A DNA stretch of 64,000 nt from Calothrix anomala FACHB-343 (GCF_014696435.1 NZ_JACJQG010000031.1:1-64000); one strand, 5' to 3'; numbered from the stretch's first letter, positions 35,606-45,458 are shown. The notes: generated by a model from the sequence alone, not told the origin. Translations and numbers: made by a program.

Positions 35606-36883
35606 ATGAAAATAGCCTTTATAGTTGGGAAGTTTCCGATATTATCGGAGACATTTATTATTAATCAAATCACAGGTGCAATCGAACGGGGACATGAGGT
35701 TGATATTTATGCTTATCAACCTAGTCATAGTTCTAAAGTACATCCCAATTTCCATAAATATCAGCTTTTATCGCGCACTTATTATCAACCAAGCATACCC
35801 ACGAATCGATTTTGGCGATTGCTCAAAGCAATCAAATTAATCATTGAGAATTTCAAGAAAGCTCCTTTAGTCTTACTGCGATCGCTGAATATTTTTAAAT
35901 ATGGCAAACGAGCAGCTTCATTAAAATTACTGTACTCAGTCATTCCCCTATTAAAGTCTCCAGCTTACGATATTATTCATTGTCAGTTTGGCCCCCAGGG
36001 ACTAGAAACTATGCTGTGGCGAGATTTGGGTGCAATTCGTGGTAAGTTGGTAACTTCATTTCGCGGCTACGATATCAGTTCATATATCCATAAATATGGA
36101 GAGGATGTTTATGAGGAACTCTTTATCAAAGGAGATTTTTTCTTAGCAAATTGCCAATTTTTTCAAAAAAAAGCTATTCGTTTAGGTTGCGATCCTCAAA
36201 AAATTGTTGTACATGGTTCAGGTATAGATTGTAGTCGATTTCAATTTAAACCCAGATTCGCACCTCAAGCAAATGCAAAAATTTACCTGCTAACAACTGC
36301 TCGCTTAGTAGCCAAAAAAGGTTTAGAATACAGTATTCGTGCCGTGGATCAAGTGGCGAAACTTTACCCAAATATTGAGTACAATATCATCGGTGATGGT
36401 GTTTTAAGGCAGGAGTTAGAACAGTTAATTACAGCATTGAATATTACGGATAAAATTCAGATTTTAGGTTGGAAGCATCAACTAGAAATTATTGAATTTC
36501 TGGATAATTCTCACATTTTTTTGGCTCCGAGTATTACTAGCGAGGATGGAAATCAAGATGCACCCGTAAATACATTAAAAGAAGCAATGGCTATGGGTTT
36601 ACCAGTTATTAGTACAAGGCATGGAGGTATCCCTGAATTAGTAGAAGACGGAATTTCTGGGTTTCTTGTTCCCGAACGAGATGCGGATGCGATCGCCAAA
36701 AAATTAATTTATCTGCTGGAGCATCCAGAAATGTGGGAAAAAATGGGAAAAGCCGGTCGTGCTTTTGTCGAAACACAATACGATATCAATCAGCTTAACG
36801 ATGAATTAGTACAAATTTATCAGCAAATTAGTAATCAGAATTTACAGATCGCAGACAAATCTTTAGCGGTAACAAGGATGTGA
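35606..36883 (+). CDS. Family 4 glycosyltransferase
   Basis: A 425-residue GT4 enzyme (GT-B fold) of the polysaccharide-biosynthesis type. It starts MKIAFIVGKFPILSETFIIN, the form common in colanic-acid-like transferases, and has the C-terminal sugar-nucleotide site: EAMAMGLPVISTRHGGIPEL (about 330-349) with the conserved Glu, and SGFLVPERDADAIA. The N-terminal domain includes HCQFGPQGLETM. Probably soluble, transferring a sugar from a UDP- or GDP-sugar to a growing chain. It is the first gene of a four-gene run ending with an ABC exporter; the GT2 gene follows with overlapping ends. Which sugar is added cannot be read. Confidence 0.87.
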   Translation: MKIAFIVGKFPILSETFIINQITGAIERGHEVDIYAYQPSHSSKVHPNFHKYQLLSRTYYQPSIPTNRFWRLLKAIKLIIENFKKAPLVLLRSLNIFKYGKRAASLKLLYSVIPLLKSPAYDIIHCQFGPQGLETMLWRDLGAIRGKLVTSFRGYDISSYIHKYGEDVYEELFIKGDFFLANCQFFQKKAIRLGCDPQKIVVHGSGIDCSRFQFKPRFAPQANAKIYLLTTARLVAKKGLEYSIRAVDQVAKLYPNIEYNIIGDGVLRQELEQLITALNITDKIQILGWKHQLEIIEFLDNSHIFLAPSITSEDGNQDAPVNTLKEAMAMGLPVISTRHGGIPELVEDGISGFLVPERDADAIAKKLIYLLEHPEMWEKMGKAGRAFVETQYDINQLNDELVQIYQQISNQNLQIADKSLAVTRM

Positions 36884-36888
36884 ACAAC

Positions 36889-37863
36889 ATGAACCAAAGC
36901 GCGATCGCACATTCTTTAGTCACGATTGTAGTAGTACCAAGAGAGCGTTTTAGCTACACCCGCCAATCCTTAGAAAGTATCTATGAGCATACAGATTATC
37001 CATTTAACTTAATTTATGTAGATGGTAATTCACCGTCGCCGATTCGCGATTATTTAGCAGCGCAAGCCAAAGAAAAGCAATTTCAACTGATTCGCCAAAA
37101 TACTTACCTATCACCAAACCGCGCGCGGAATATGGGGTTGAAGGAAGTGAAGACTAAGTATGTTGTCTTTATAGATAACGATGTGGTTGTCAGTCCCAAT
37201 TGGCTGCAACCTTTGGTAGACTGTGCAGAAACCACCCATGCAACCATAGTTAGTCCGTTATTATGTCAAGGTACACCCATCCATCAAGAAGTACATTGTG
37301 CTGGTGGAGAAACAGGGGTACGCTTAGATCGCGATCGCCGCAGAATTATTGAAAAAATTTACGATCAAGGACGAAAAGTTGCAGATGTGCTTCCGCAATT
37401 AACACAGCAACCCACTGGTTTAGCAGAGTTTCACTGTATGCTAGTCCGCACAGAGATATTTGCGCAAATTGGCTTTTTAGATGAAGCGTTACTTTCTACG
37501 AAAGAACATGTAGATTTGTGTATGTCGGTGGCGGCAGTTGGTGGTACAGTTTACCTAGAGCCTGCATCTGTGGTGACTTATGTACCAGGGCCGCCATTAG
37601 ACTGGACAGATTTACATTACTATATGTTGCGGTGGAGCGATCGCTGGGAATTAGCCAGCTTAAAACACCTGCGTCAAAAATGGAACTTAAGCGAAGATGA
37701 ATATTTTCAAAATAGATACAAACGCTTAGGATCGCGAAGACAAATGACAATTATTCGTCCAGTAGCGCGGAAATTATCTTTAGGAAAATTTGGCTTTCAG
37801 GTTGTCAATAAAATCCTGCGGGGGGTAGATAAACTGCTGAATCGCTGGATTACTAGTTGGTGA
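36889..37863 (+). CDS. Family 2 glycosyltransferase
   Basis: A 324-residue GT-A glycosyltransferase from ATG at 36889. It has the family's first strands (SLVTIVVVPRERFSYTRQSL), a pocket RNTYLSPNRARNMGLKEVKTK and the Asp motif YVVFIDNDVVVSPNWL (DND replacing the classical DxD). The frame is also open from a GTG at 36880 that overlaps the GT4 stop (ATGTGA), but the AGGA is 11 bp before the ATG and only 2 bp before the GTG, so the ATG is preferred. Short C-terminal region, no membrane segment. Works with the preceding GT4 and the following ABC exporter in building and exporting a surface polysaccharide. Confidence 0.85.
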   Translation: MNQSAIAHSLVTIVVVPRERFSYTRQSLESIYEHTDYPFNLIYVDGNSPSPIRDYLAAQAKEKQFQLIRQNTYLSPNRARNMGLKEVKTKYVVFIDNDVVVSPNWLQPLVDCAETTHATIVSPLLCQGTPIHQEVHCAGGETGVRLDRDRRRIIEKIYDQGRKVADVLPQLTQQPTGLAEFHCMLVRTEIFAQIGFLDEALLSTKEHVDLCMSVAAVGGTVYLEPASVVTYVPGPPLDWTDLHYYMLRWSDRWELASLKHLRQKWNLSEDEYFQNRYKRLGSRRQMTIIRPVARKLSLGKFGFQVVNKILRGVDKLLNRWITSW

Positions 37864-37910
37864 TTCATCAGACTTTGGTATAGTTACGTCCAAACATCGG
37901 AAAATCAGTA

Positions 37911-38783
37911 ATGAAGCAGCCTCAGCAATTAAATTCTCAGCTAAAAGAAGTTATCTATACACCTGAAAGTAGATTGCGAAATCCCAAACAATTAGCGCAA
38001 CAAATGTGGCGAGACTTATTAGCATCTCGCGAACTTGCTTGGCGATTGTTAGTGCGGGATATTAGCGCTCAATATCGTCAATCTTTTTTAGGAATAGCAT
38101 GGGCTTTTTTACCACCAATTATTATGGCAGCAGGATTTACATTAGCCCATGATGCCAAAGTAATTAATATTCAAAATACAGATTTACCTTACCCAGCTTA
38201 TGTATTGTTCAGTACTGCATTATGGCAAACATTTGTTGAAGCTGTAAATGGCCCGGTACAAGCTGTAATCGCCGCCAAACCAGTATTAGCTAGAGTTAAC
38301 TTTCCGAGAGAAGCGTTAATTTTAGCTAAACTAGGTGAGGTATTTTTTAACTTCGCTATCAAATTAATTTTAATTGTAGCATTTTTTCTTTGGTGGAAAA
38401 TTCCTGTAAGTTGGACAGTCATTCTCGCACCAGTAGCGCTGATTCATTTAATTTTACTGGGAACATTTTTCGGGATTTTATTAGCTCCCTTGGGAATTTT
38501 ATATCAGGATATATCGCGAGGATTAACTTTAATTACAAGCTTTTGGTTATTTCTCACTCCTGTAGTTTATCCCGTACCCAAACAGGGAATATTTAGTATA
38601 TTAGTTCAGCTTAATCCGGTCACGCCTTTATTAGTAACAACGCGAGAATTAGCAACTACTGGTAGTATCTCAAATCCTGATAGTTTTTGGGTTGTGAGTG
38701 CAATTACTCTACTCGGTTTAATTATCACCTGGGTAACATTTCGTTTAGCTATGCCTTTTGTAGTTGAGAGAGTTAGTTCTTAA
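37911..38783 (+). CDS. ABC-2 polysaccharide export permease (Wzm-like)
   Basis: A 290-residue inner-membrane permease with six predicted transmembrane helices (FLGIAWAFLPPIIMAAGFTL, LYQDISRGLTLITSFWLFLT and others). The start is ATG at 37911. It matches TagG/Wzm/KpsM-type ABC-2 permeases that move lipid-linked polysaccharide or polyol-phosphate chains out of the cytoplasm. The next gene, 2 bp after its stop, is the ATPase, so they form one transporter. No reason to suspect inactivity. Confidence 0.9.
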   Translation: MKQPQQLNSQLKEVIYTPESRLRNPKQLAQQMWRDLLASRELAWRLLVRDISAQYRQSFLGIAWAFLPPIIMAAGFTLAHDAKVINIQNTDLPYPAYVLFSTALWQTFVEAVNGPVQAVIAAKPVLARVNFPREALILAKLGEVFFNFAIKLILIVAFFLWWKIPVSWTVILAPVALIHLILLGTFFGILLAPLGILYQDISRGLTLITSFWLFLTPVVYPVPKQGIFSILVQLNPVTPLLVTTRELATTGSISNPDSFWVVSAITLLGLIITWVTFRLAMPFVVERVSS

Positions 38784-38785
38784 TC

Positions 38786-40072
38786 ATGATTAATTATCCA
38801 AATGATTCTGAATTACTGATTAGCGTCGATAAAGTTTCTAAAAAATTTTGTCGCAATTTAAAACGCTCTTTACTATATGGTATCCAAGATATTTGTACAG
38901 AGTTAACCGGAGGAAATCGCCACGGTGATATTTTACGTCCTCAAGAATTTTGGGCGTTAAAAGATGTCAGCTTTCAACTGCGCCGGGGAGAAGCTTTAGG
39001 CTTAGTGGGAGCTAATGGAGCCGGAAAAAGTACCTTGCTGCGAATTATTAGCGGATTGATTAATCCTGATACGGGAACGGTGAAAGTTAGGGGGAAATTG
39101 GCACCATTAATTGCTTTAGGTGCTGGTTTTAATCCGGTTTTGACAGGGAGAGAAAATATCTATGCAAATATGTCAATTTTGGGATTATCGACACCAGAAA
39201 TAGAAAAAAGATTTGATGCTGTAGTCGATTTTGCTGGAATTGCAGATGCAATTGACGCACCAGTACAAACCTATAGTTCGGGGATGGCGGCGAGATTGGG
39301 TTTTGCTTGCGCAGTTCACATAGAACCTGATGTTTTATTAATTGATGAAGTGCTGGCGGTTGGGGATATAAATTTTCGCGTCAAATGCTATCAGCGATTA
39401 GCCAAACTGCGAGAATCGGGGACAGCTTTTGTGTTAGTTTCTCATAATCCCCATGTAGTTTTAAATGTTTGTGAAAATTCGGTTTATTTAGCGAAAGGAA
39501 AATTAATTAAATCTGGCGAAACCGAAGCTGTAATTCGTCAATATGAAGAAGATGTAAGTTTAGCAGGGACAGATACAGCTTTAGGAATGATGTTTTTACC
39601 AGAAAAGCCAGAAAGTCAAAGCTTAGGTATAGATATTGTTTCTCTCTGTTTTCAAGATGAGCATGGTAATCTCTTGACATCTCCTTTATGTGGGCAATTA
39701 GCTTATTTATCTGTAGAATGCAAAGCCTATAAACAAGTTGATAATGCTAATTTAGGCGTATCGATTACAGCTTTATCGGGACAAAATGAGCGGATTTTAT
39801 ATATAACTTCTGCAAGCGATAATGAACCCTTAAAAATTCTGCCGGGAAGGGTGGAAATTCAAATGCAGATGCCTTATTTTTGCTTATTACCGGGTTTATA
39901 TAGTGCGAAGATATATATCAAGGAAGGTGTACGTTCTTTTGATATCGTTGAATCTTTTCGTTTTATGGTCAAAGCAGGTAAAATTACTAGTCGTTCGTTA
40001 TTTTATCAGCCCCGACAGTGGCAAGTTATTAATCATAACAATTCAAAATTCAAAATTCAAACCTTGTACTGA
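38786..40072 (+). CDS. Polysaccharide export ATPase (Wzt-like) with C-terminal domain
   Basis: ATP-binding subunit of the polysaccharide exporter, 428 residues. Walker A is VGANGAGKST (74-83), the signature is YSSGMAARL (163-171), Walker B is LLIDEVLAVGD (184-194) with catalytic Glu188, and the switch His is in LVSHNPHV. After about residue 250 a second domain (about 275-420) resembles the Wzt-type carbohydrate-binding domain (LGIDIVSLCFQDEHGNLLTS), which selects finished chains. The C-terminal residues (NSKFKIQTLY) are translated from an (AATTCAA) heptamer tract, so the original protein likely ended near VINHN. It starts 2 bp after the permease stop. Confidence 0.9.
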   Translation: MINYPNDSELLISVDKVSKKFCRNLKRSLLYGIQDICTELTGGNRHGDILRPQEFWALKDVSFQLRRGEALGLVGANGAGKSTLLRIISGLINPDTGTVKVRGKLAPLIALGAGFNPVLTGRENIYANMSILGLSTPEIEKRFDAVVDFAGIADAIDAPVQTYSSGMAARLGFACAVHIEPDVLLIDEVLAVGDINFRVKCYQRLAKLRESGTAFVLVSHNPHVVLNVCENSVYLAKGKLIKSGETEAVIRQYEEDVSLAGTDTALGMMFLPEKPESQSLGIDIVSLCFQDEHGNLLTSPLCGQLAYLSVECKAYKQVDNANLGVSITALSGQNERILYITSASDNEPLKILPGRVEIQMQMPYFCLLPGLYSAKIYIKEGVRSFDIVESFRFMVKAGKITSRSLFYQPRQWQVINHNNSKFKIQTLY

Positions 40073-40150
40073 AGCTCACTCGTTCGACGAAGTCGTTCCC
40101 GAAGGGTAGTATTCAAAATTCAAGACATTTTCAGATGGGGATTATCTTTT
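40034..40150. repeat. AATTCAA tract with inserted small repeat
   Basis: AATTCAA units at about 40037-40055 lie inside the ATPase gene's end. A GC-rich insert with GCTCACTCGTTCGACGAAGTC and TCCCGAAGGGTAG follows, then the tract resumes at about 40110. This parallels the insertion at 32351. Confidence 0.7.
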
Positions 40151-40229
40151 TACTTTTTACTTTTTACACTTCGACAAACTCCCTTCGACAAGCTCAGTGC
40201 ATCGCAGTGCGGCGCTGTCAATAGTCCTC

Positions 40230-40715
40230 ACGATGGATTGTGCAACTTAAAAGCAGAATAGCTGACAATACTGCTCGGTTAAGCTCAAAAACCTTAACCC
40301 GCGTAGGTTGGGTTGAGGAACGAAACCCAACATTTGGGTAGCTCTGTTGGGTTTCGCAGAGCCTCAACCCAACCTACAATTTTCTATGGATTGTGCAACT
40401 TAAAAGCAGAATAGCTCATACTTGCTATTCGTTTTCCCTAATTTTGGCAGTGTTTCGGATCACTGCAAAACAAAGTTATTTTTTATACTGTCAATTAAGT
40501 AATCCAGCAAGAACGATTAACTTTGCAGCTTGTAGAAACTTGGTAACCGCAAAACCACGTTGAGAAAGCATAGGAGGATTTAAGCCTCTATTGTGAAAAC
40601 AGCTGCTCAGGTAATGGGCGTCTAAATTGCATAACTACTCATATGGGCTGTTAACTGTCAACGGTCAACTGTCAACAGCCTTCACGATGGATTGTGCAAC
40701 TTAAAAGCATAATAG
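40230..40715. repeat. Three copies of ATGGATTGTGCAACTTAAAAGC plus GTAGGTTGGG palindrome
   Basis: The 22-bp word GATGGATTGTGCAACTTAAA(AGC) occurs at about 40231, 40385 and 40685, each followed by AGAATAGCT/ATAATAGCC. Between the first two lies a complete GTAGGTTGGGTTGAG inverted repeat (40303-40377). No gene is supported in 40073-40867. Confidence 0.8.
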
Positions 40716-40867
40716 CCTATCTTGCTACTTCACCAGTCGGGAAAGATTGACTAGAGGAAACTGAAATCGAGATGTGCAAGATGTTCGCATTTTTTCCATC
40801 TTAGTTTTCATCTCCTGAATTCAGACAACATATCTGCATTTGATTATTCATCACCAGGTAACGATCG

Positions 40868-41344
40868 ATGAAATTGCAAACCTTACTTTTGACTACTGCA
40901 ATCAGCTTAACTGTATTCAATCCGGCGGCTATTGGTAGCACCGAAACTGCTCAAAAAATTAAATCTGTTGCTCAAGTTAAAACAGAACTTTATGATACAC
41001 TGCAAATTTTGGATGATACTAATGTCTGTATTGGTGCTTGTCAAGTCACCAGACAATTAGGTGTTTGTAGTTTAGTCGAAAACCTAGATACGCAAGTTAA
41101 AGGTAAAATTTTTGGCAGAAAAATTCGCAATCGCTCTTCTGCATTACCAATCGATAAAGCTGATGTGGAATTAATGCGCCTGATTTATAGTCAGTGTAAA
41201 TCTCTGAAACCAGAGAATTTCCCGCCTTATCTCCAGCTTAATGCTAATCGCAAATATAAGATATTTAACCCAACTTGTAAATCGCTGGAAATAATTAATC
41301 AAGGATTGGGTTTAATTGACGATACGGTAGTTAATTGCAATTGA
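40868..41344 (+). CDS. Secreted cysteine-containing protein, unknown
   Basis: Not recognised. The 158 residues begin with a signal peptide (MKLQTLLLTTAISLTVFNPA, cleavage near AIGS). The mature chain has six Cys: three near the middle (NVCIGACQVTRQLGVCS) and three towards the end (SQCKS, NPTCKS, VNCN), which could give three disulfides in the periplasm or outside. A central basic stretch (GKIFGRKIRNRS) and a C-terminal Asn-rich end are seen. The start ATG at 40868 follows AGGTAACGATCG. It is bordered on both sides by repeats. Function unknown; secretion is the only inference. Confidence 0.65.
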   Translation: MKLQTLLLTTAISLTVFNPAAIGSTETAQKIKSVAQVKTELYDTLQILDDTNVCIGACQVTRQLGVCSLVENLDTQVKGKIFGRKIRNRSSALPIDKADVELMRLIYSQCKSLKPENFPPYLQLNANRKYKIFNPTCKSLEIINQGLGLIDDTVVNCN

Positions 41345-42039
41345 CAGTCAGTAAATCGGCGTAATTAAAGACAACTGGCGAGGTTTGTCATTTGTCATTG
41401 GTCATTTGTCATTTGTCATTGGTCATTTGTCATTTGTCATTTGTCATTCTTACAAAGTTCTGAGCGGAGGAAACCTCCGCTCAGACTTTGCGCTTTGTCA
41501 TTGGTAAGGGTTTTAAGCATGTTTACATTGCGCAACATAGTTTGGTTTACTCCCGCCGACTTACTTAAATAGTTGGTTTTAGATATCAAAAATCACATCA
41601 GATAGATTAATTAAGATGTTTTTGTCGAGTCGGGGGTTAATAGATTACAGACTGTAGTGAATGTGCAATGCAACAGGCGAGCGTGCGATCGCATGACAAT
41701 GTAACACGATTGCATCGGTTACAATGCGATCGCATGACTAACAATGACGATACTGTTTTGTAGCTGAGAGTCAAAGCGCAATATAATTTTTGTTACACTT
41801 TGATAATCAGGCCGTAATATGGTAGTTAGCGGCTGATATTACGGTCGCTATTTTTACTCTTATAAGTTTGTTAAACTACTGTAGCTTTTGTCAGCAACTT
41901 GCGTAATAAATTAGCCAATCGATATTTTAACCAAAACCAAGTGGCTCTCTAGTAACATTGCTACTATTTGCCAGGAAGTGTGTTTTGGTTGCATCTTTGG
42001 CTATTGATAAAATTGTTGGCTTCTCAATGAGGTTAGTTT
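41345..42039. other. Intergenic region with heptamers and possible promoter-hairpin unit
   Basis: A TCATTTG/TCATTGG tract fills about 41383-41453. TGCGATCGCATGAC occurs twice (41684-41697 and 41725-41738) with TGTAAC/GTTACA between. At 41758 a TTGTAG box and at 41782 TATAAT are spaced 18 bp, followed by a 9-bp hairpin (CCGTAATAT/ATATTACGG, 41812-41844) and TATTTTTAC. No protein gene is supported before the kinase at 42040. Confidence 0.6.
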
Positions 42040-44034
42040 GTGAAAAATCAAGTTGGAGAGGTGGCTAACAGGCTATCTGGAGGCTTTGTTACTTACAACC
42101 AAGAGTGGCGAGTCACTTCGATTAACCCTCAGGCTGCCCAAATTTTTAATAAAAACTGTGAAGATTTACTAGAACAAAATTTTTGGTTTAATTGTCCCGA
42201 AACTGTTGGCTCTAGGTTCTATCATGAATGTCATCGGGCGATCGCACAACAATCTTTAGTTAGATTTGAGCAATTTTTTCCGATGTTGGATGCTTGGTTT
42301 GAGGTGAGTATTTACCCTAGTCAAACAGGCTCCACAATATATTTCCAAGATATCACGGAGCGTCAGCAACTAGAAATCTATCTACAGGTAGATCGTTCAG
42401 TATCATCCGCAAATGCTTCGCTACCGCCTACCCTGACTCCCCCTTGGCAAGCACAACATTGGCAGACGGTGTTAGATAATTCTCCTGATGTGATTTTTCA
42501 ATTCGATGGGAATTTGCGGTTGTTGTATGTGAATCTGGCGATAGAAAAAGCCACTGGCAAACCCCCTAACACGTTTCTTGGAAAAACCCTGGCGGAAATG
42601 GAATTACCTGCAGATATTTATGCTGGCTGGGAACGTTCGCTGCGGCTAGCGTTGACGACTGCGCAAGAACAGTTAATAGAATTAGCATTACCCACACCTA
42701 CAGAAGAACGGATTTATCAATCGCGATTTGTGCCAGAGTTAAACTCTCAAGGTGTGGCAGAATATGTGTTAGTTTTTAGTCGTGATGTTACGGAAACTAA
42801 ACGAGTTGAACAGGAACGAGCGAGATTAATTCGCGAACAAGCAGCCAGAGCAGAAGCAGAAAGAGCGAACCGAATTAAAGATGAATTTTTAGCAGTATTG
42901 TCTCATGAATTGCGATCGCCTCTCAATCCGATTTTAGGATGGGCGAGACTGTTACAAACTCGGCAATATGACAGCACAACCTTAAATCGCGCCTTAGAGA
43001 TAATTGAACGCAACGCCAAAATCCAGGCGCAATTAATCGAAGATTTGCTAGATGTATCGCGAATTTTACGCGGTAAGCTGAATCTGAAAAAATGTCCGGT
43101 GAATTTAGCGACAACTGTGGAAGCGGCGATGGAAACTGTACGTTTAGCCGCTCAAGCTAAGGATGTGGCTATTAATGTGACTTTTGCGCCAGATGTAGCT
43201 AAGGTATTAGGCGATCCTGATAGATTGCAGCAGGTAATTTGGAATATTCTGTCTAATGCGGTGAAATTCACGCCATCGGGGGGACAGATTGAAGTTGAAC
43301 TCAAGCAGGTAGATACGCAAATTCAAATTACCGTCAAAGATAACGGTGAGGGGATTACACCGGAATTTTTACCTTATGTATTTGATTATTTCCGTCAAGC
43401 CGATAGTTCGATTACACGCACCTCTAATGGCTTAGGGTTAGGATTGGCGATTGTGCATCATTTAGTCGAACTGCATGGTGGTACAGTGACAGCCGAGAGT
43501 CAAGGTAAAAAACAGGGTGCGACTTTTACAGTTAAATTACCAATTATGACTGCTACGACGCAACACAAGCAAACAGAACGGGAATTAGCACGGACGATTA
43601 ATTTGCAGGGGTTGCGAATTTTAGTTGTAGATGATGATGCAGATTCTCGCGAATTTGTCGCGTTTTTGTTAGAACAACAAGGTGCGATCGCAAATACAGC
43701 TGCTTCAGCGACACAAGCTTTGCAAATATTTGCCCAAATTAAGCCAGATATAGTGATTAGCGATATTGGGATGCCACAGGTTGATGGGTATAGTTTATTA
43801 CGCCAGATGCAAGCATTAAATAAAAATCGGCAAATTTTAGCGATCGCTCTCACAGCTCATGCTAGCGAAAGCGATCGCCAAAAAGCCTACAAAGCTGGAT
43901 TTCAACGACATATTCCCAAACCCATCGAAGCCGAAAAGCTGTTAGTCAACATTGCTAACTTGATTGAGCAAATTATACCAATTCAAAATTCAAAATTCAA
44001 AATTCAGAAAGCCAGATGTAACAAGGATTTCTGA
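42040..44034 (+). CDS. Hybrid sensor kinase PAS-PAS-HisKA-HATPase-REC
   Basis: A 664-residue soluble hybrid kinase. PAS-like regions are at about 10-108 and 140-258; a coiled-coil linker (EQAARAEAERANRIK) leads to HisKA with His289 (LSHELRSPLNPILGW), HATPase with N box WNILSNAVKFTPSGG and G boxes DNGEGI and GLGLGLAIV, and a C-terminal receiver with Asp575 (IVISDIGMPQVDG). The start is GTG at 42040 with GAGG seven bases before it. The final residues (PIQNSKFKIQKARCNKDF) come from an (AATTCAA) heptamer tract, so the gene's end was extended by repeat DNA. The stimulus is not known. Confidence 0.9.
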   Translation: MKNQVGEVANRLSGGFVTYNQEWRVTSINPQAAQIFNKNCEDLLEQNFWFNCPETVGSRFYHECHRAIAQQSLVRFEQFFPMLDAWFEVSIYPSQTGSTIYFQDITERQQLEIYLQVDRSVSSANASLPPTLTPPWQAQHWQTVLDNSPDVIFQFDGNLRLLYVNLAIEKATGKPPNTFLGKTLAEMELPADIYAGWERSLRLALTTAQEQLIELALPTPTEERIYQSRFVPELNSQGVAEYVLVFSRDVTETKRVEQERARLIREQAARAEAERANRIKDEFLAVLSHELRSPLNPILGWARLLQTRQYDSTTLNRALEIIERNAKIQAQLIEDLLDVSRILRGKLNLKKCPVNLATTVEAAMETVRLAAQAKDVAINVTFAPDVAKVLGDPDRLQQVIWNILSNAVKFTPSGGQIEVELKQVDTQIQITVKDNGEGITPEFLPYVFDYFRQADSSITRTSNGLGLGLAIVHHLVELHGGTVTAESQGKKQGATFTVKLPIMTATTQHKQTERELARTINLQGLRILVVDDDADSREFVAFLLEQQGAIANTAASATQALQIFAQIKPDIVISDIGMPQVDGYSLLRQMQALNKNRQILAIALTAHASESDRQKAYKAGFQRHIPKPIEAEKLLVNIANLIEQIIPIQNSKFKIQKARCNKDF

Positions 44035-44236
44035 GTTTGCATCTGTTGCTAAATTTGGGAGAATTGGTATTAAGTAGGTTGGTGTAATTAAATATCAATA
44101 GTCATTTGTCATTTGTCATTTGTCATCTCTGATTGACTTAGTAAATACTCCGCGAAACTTTGCGCTAACCTCCGCGTTCCTTTGCGTTTAAAAAGCCATA
44201 GCTGCTAAATAATGCACCCTATTTTCTCCTTTATTC

Positions 44237-45259
44237 CTAACTTCTATTACGCTTTTTTATAGACTTAGATTTTGTCAGCGATCGCATTATTCTACTAATA
44301 ATATTAGATGAAGATTTTCTATTATTATTAGTCCTTCTAGGTGGATGATTTTCCTCTGGTACATCTGGACTATTTAAAGGTACAGCATGTTTAGCCGGTC
44401 TAATTCCACTGCCATATCTTCTTGCATAAACCTGGGTAAATTCCGCGCCAAAAAAGAGAATTTGTGCAGCGTAATAAATCCAAGCCAAAATAACTACTAC
44501 CGAACCAGCAGCACCATAGGTTGAACCAAAACTGCCATTACCTAAATATTGTCCTAATAAAAATCTGCCGATGGAAAACAAAATTGAGGTAATAGAAGCG
44601 CCGATTATAACATCACCCCAAGTAATTTTTACATCTGGGAGAACTTTAAAAATCAGACCGAACAATATTGTCGTAATTACAAAACTCAGCAAGAAATTCA
44701 CAAATTGCCAAATAAAATCAACACCCGGTACCAGGTTACTAAAGAAAGTCACCAGTGCGGATAATCCAGCACTAACCACAAGAGAAACCAGCAGTAAAAA
44801 ACCAATCCCCAAAACCATCGCAAAAGATAAAGCCCGTTGGCGCACCATAGTATTTACACCTGCGCCTGGTTTTGGTTTGACTTCCCAAATCGTATTTAAA
44901 GCATCTTGTAATTCGTTAAATAAACCAGTTGCACCTAATAATAAAACTAGGATACTAATAACTGAAGCAATAGTTCCCGTTTCTGGCTGGTTTGCGTTTT
45001 GAATTGCAGTTTCAATAAATTCTGCGCCTGTTCTCCCCACTAAACCTTGAATTTGACGAACAATTTCACCCCTAGCAGCTTCTTCACCAAAAACTGCACC
45101 GACAATTGCAATTACAATTATGAGCAATGGGGCGATAGAAAAAATTGTGTAATAAGCTAACGCTGCTGCTAACCTTGAAGCTTTATCCTCACTCCATTCT
45201 TTAAAAGTTTCTTGGAATAATTTCCAAATCGCTTGCCATCTCATAGCATTAGTCTCCAT
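44237..45259 (-). CDS. YihY/BrkB-family inner membrane protein
   Basis: A 340-residue membrane protein with six predicted helices, for example AAALAYYTIFSIAPLLIIVI, ASVISILVLLLGATGLFNEL and GSVVVILAWIYYAAQILFFG. The ASRLAAALAYYTIFSIAPL start region and the FGAEFTQVYARRYG end are the YihY/BrkB signature. The C-terminal tail (about 290-340) is polar and very basic (NNNRKSSSNIISRIMRSLTK) and faces the cytoplasm. Function debated in this family. The start is ATG at 45259 (or M6 at 45244, closer to a GGAG). The gene stands alone. Confidence 0.87.
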   Translation of the reverse strand: METNAMRWQAIWKLFQETFKEWSEDKASRLAAALAYYTIFSIAPLLIIVIAIVGAVFGEEAARGEIVRQIQGLVGRTGAEFIETAIQNANQPETGTIASVISILVLLLGATGLFNELQDALNTIWEVKPKPGAGVNTMVRQRALSFAMVLGIGFLLLVSLVVSAGLSALVTFFSNLVPGVDFIWQFVNFLLSFVITTILFGLIFKVLPDVKITWGDVIIGASITSILFSIGRFLLGQYLGNGSFGSTYGAAGSVVVILAWIYYAAQILFFGAEFTQVYARRYGSGIRPAKHAVPLNSPDVPEENHPPRRTNNNRKSSSNIISRIMRSLTKSKSIKKRNRS

Positions 45260-45359
45260 ATCCCCAATGTTGCCTGCATGAGATTATTGGATAATGATTC
45301 CCCTCTTAGCGTCATCTGTCCAAAGGTGTTTGAGTAACAACCGTAAGGAATAATATTAA

Positions 45360-45458
45360 TTCAAAATTCAAAATTCAGACTGTATTTGGTTTTTCGGGTA
45401 TAAAAAATTCGTAATTATTGGAATTACGAATTACGAATTACGAACTACGAATTAAAAT
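45360..45458. repeat. Short heptamer tracts beside sugar porter gene
   Basis: TTCAAAA units at about 45358-45375 and AATTACG/AACTACG units at about 45413-45450 separate the BrkB and sugar-porter genes. Confidence 0.7.
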
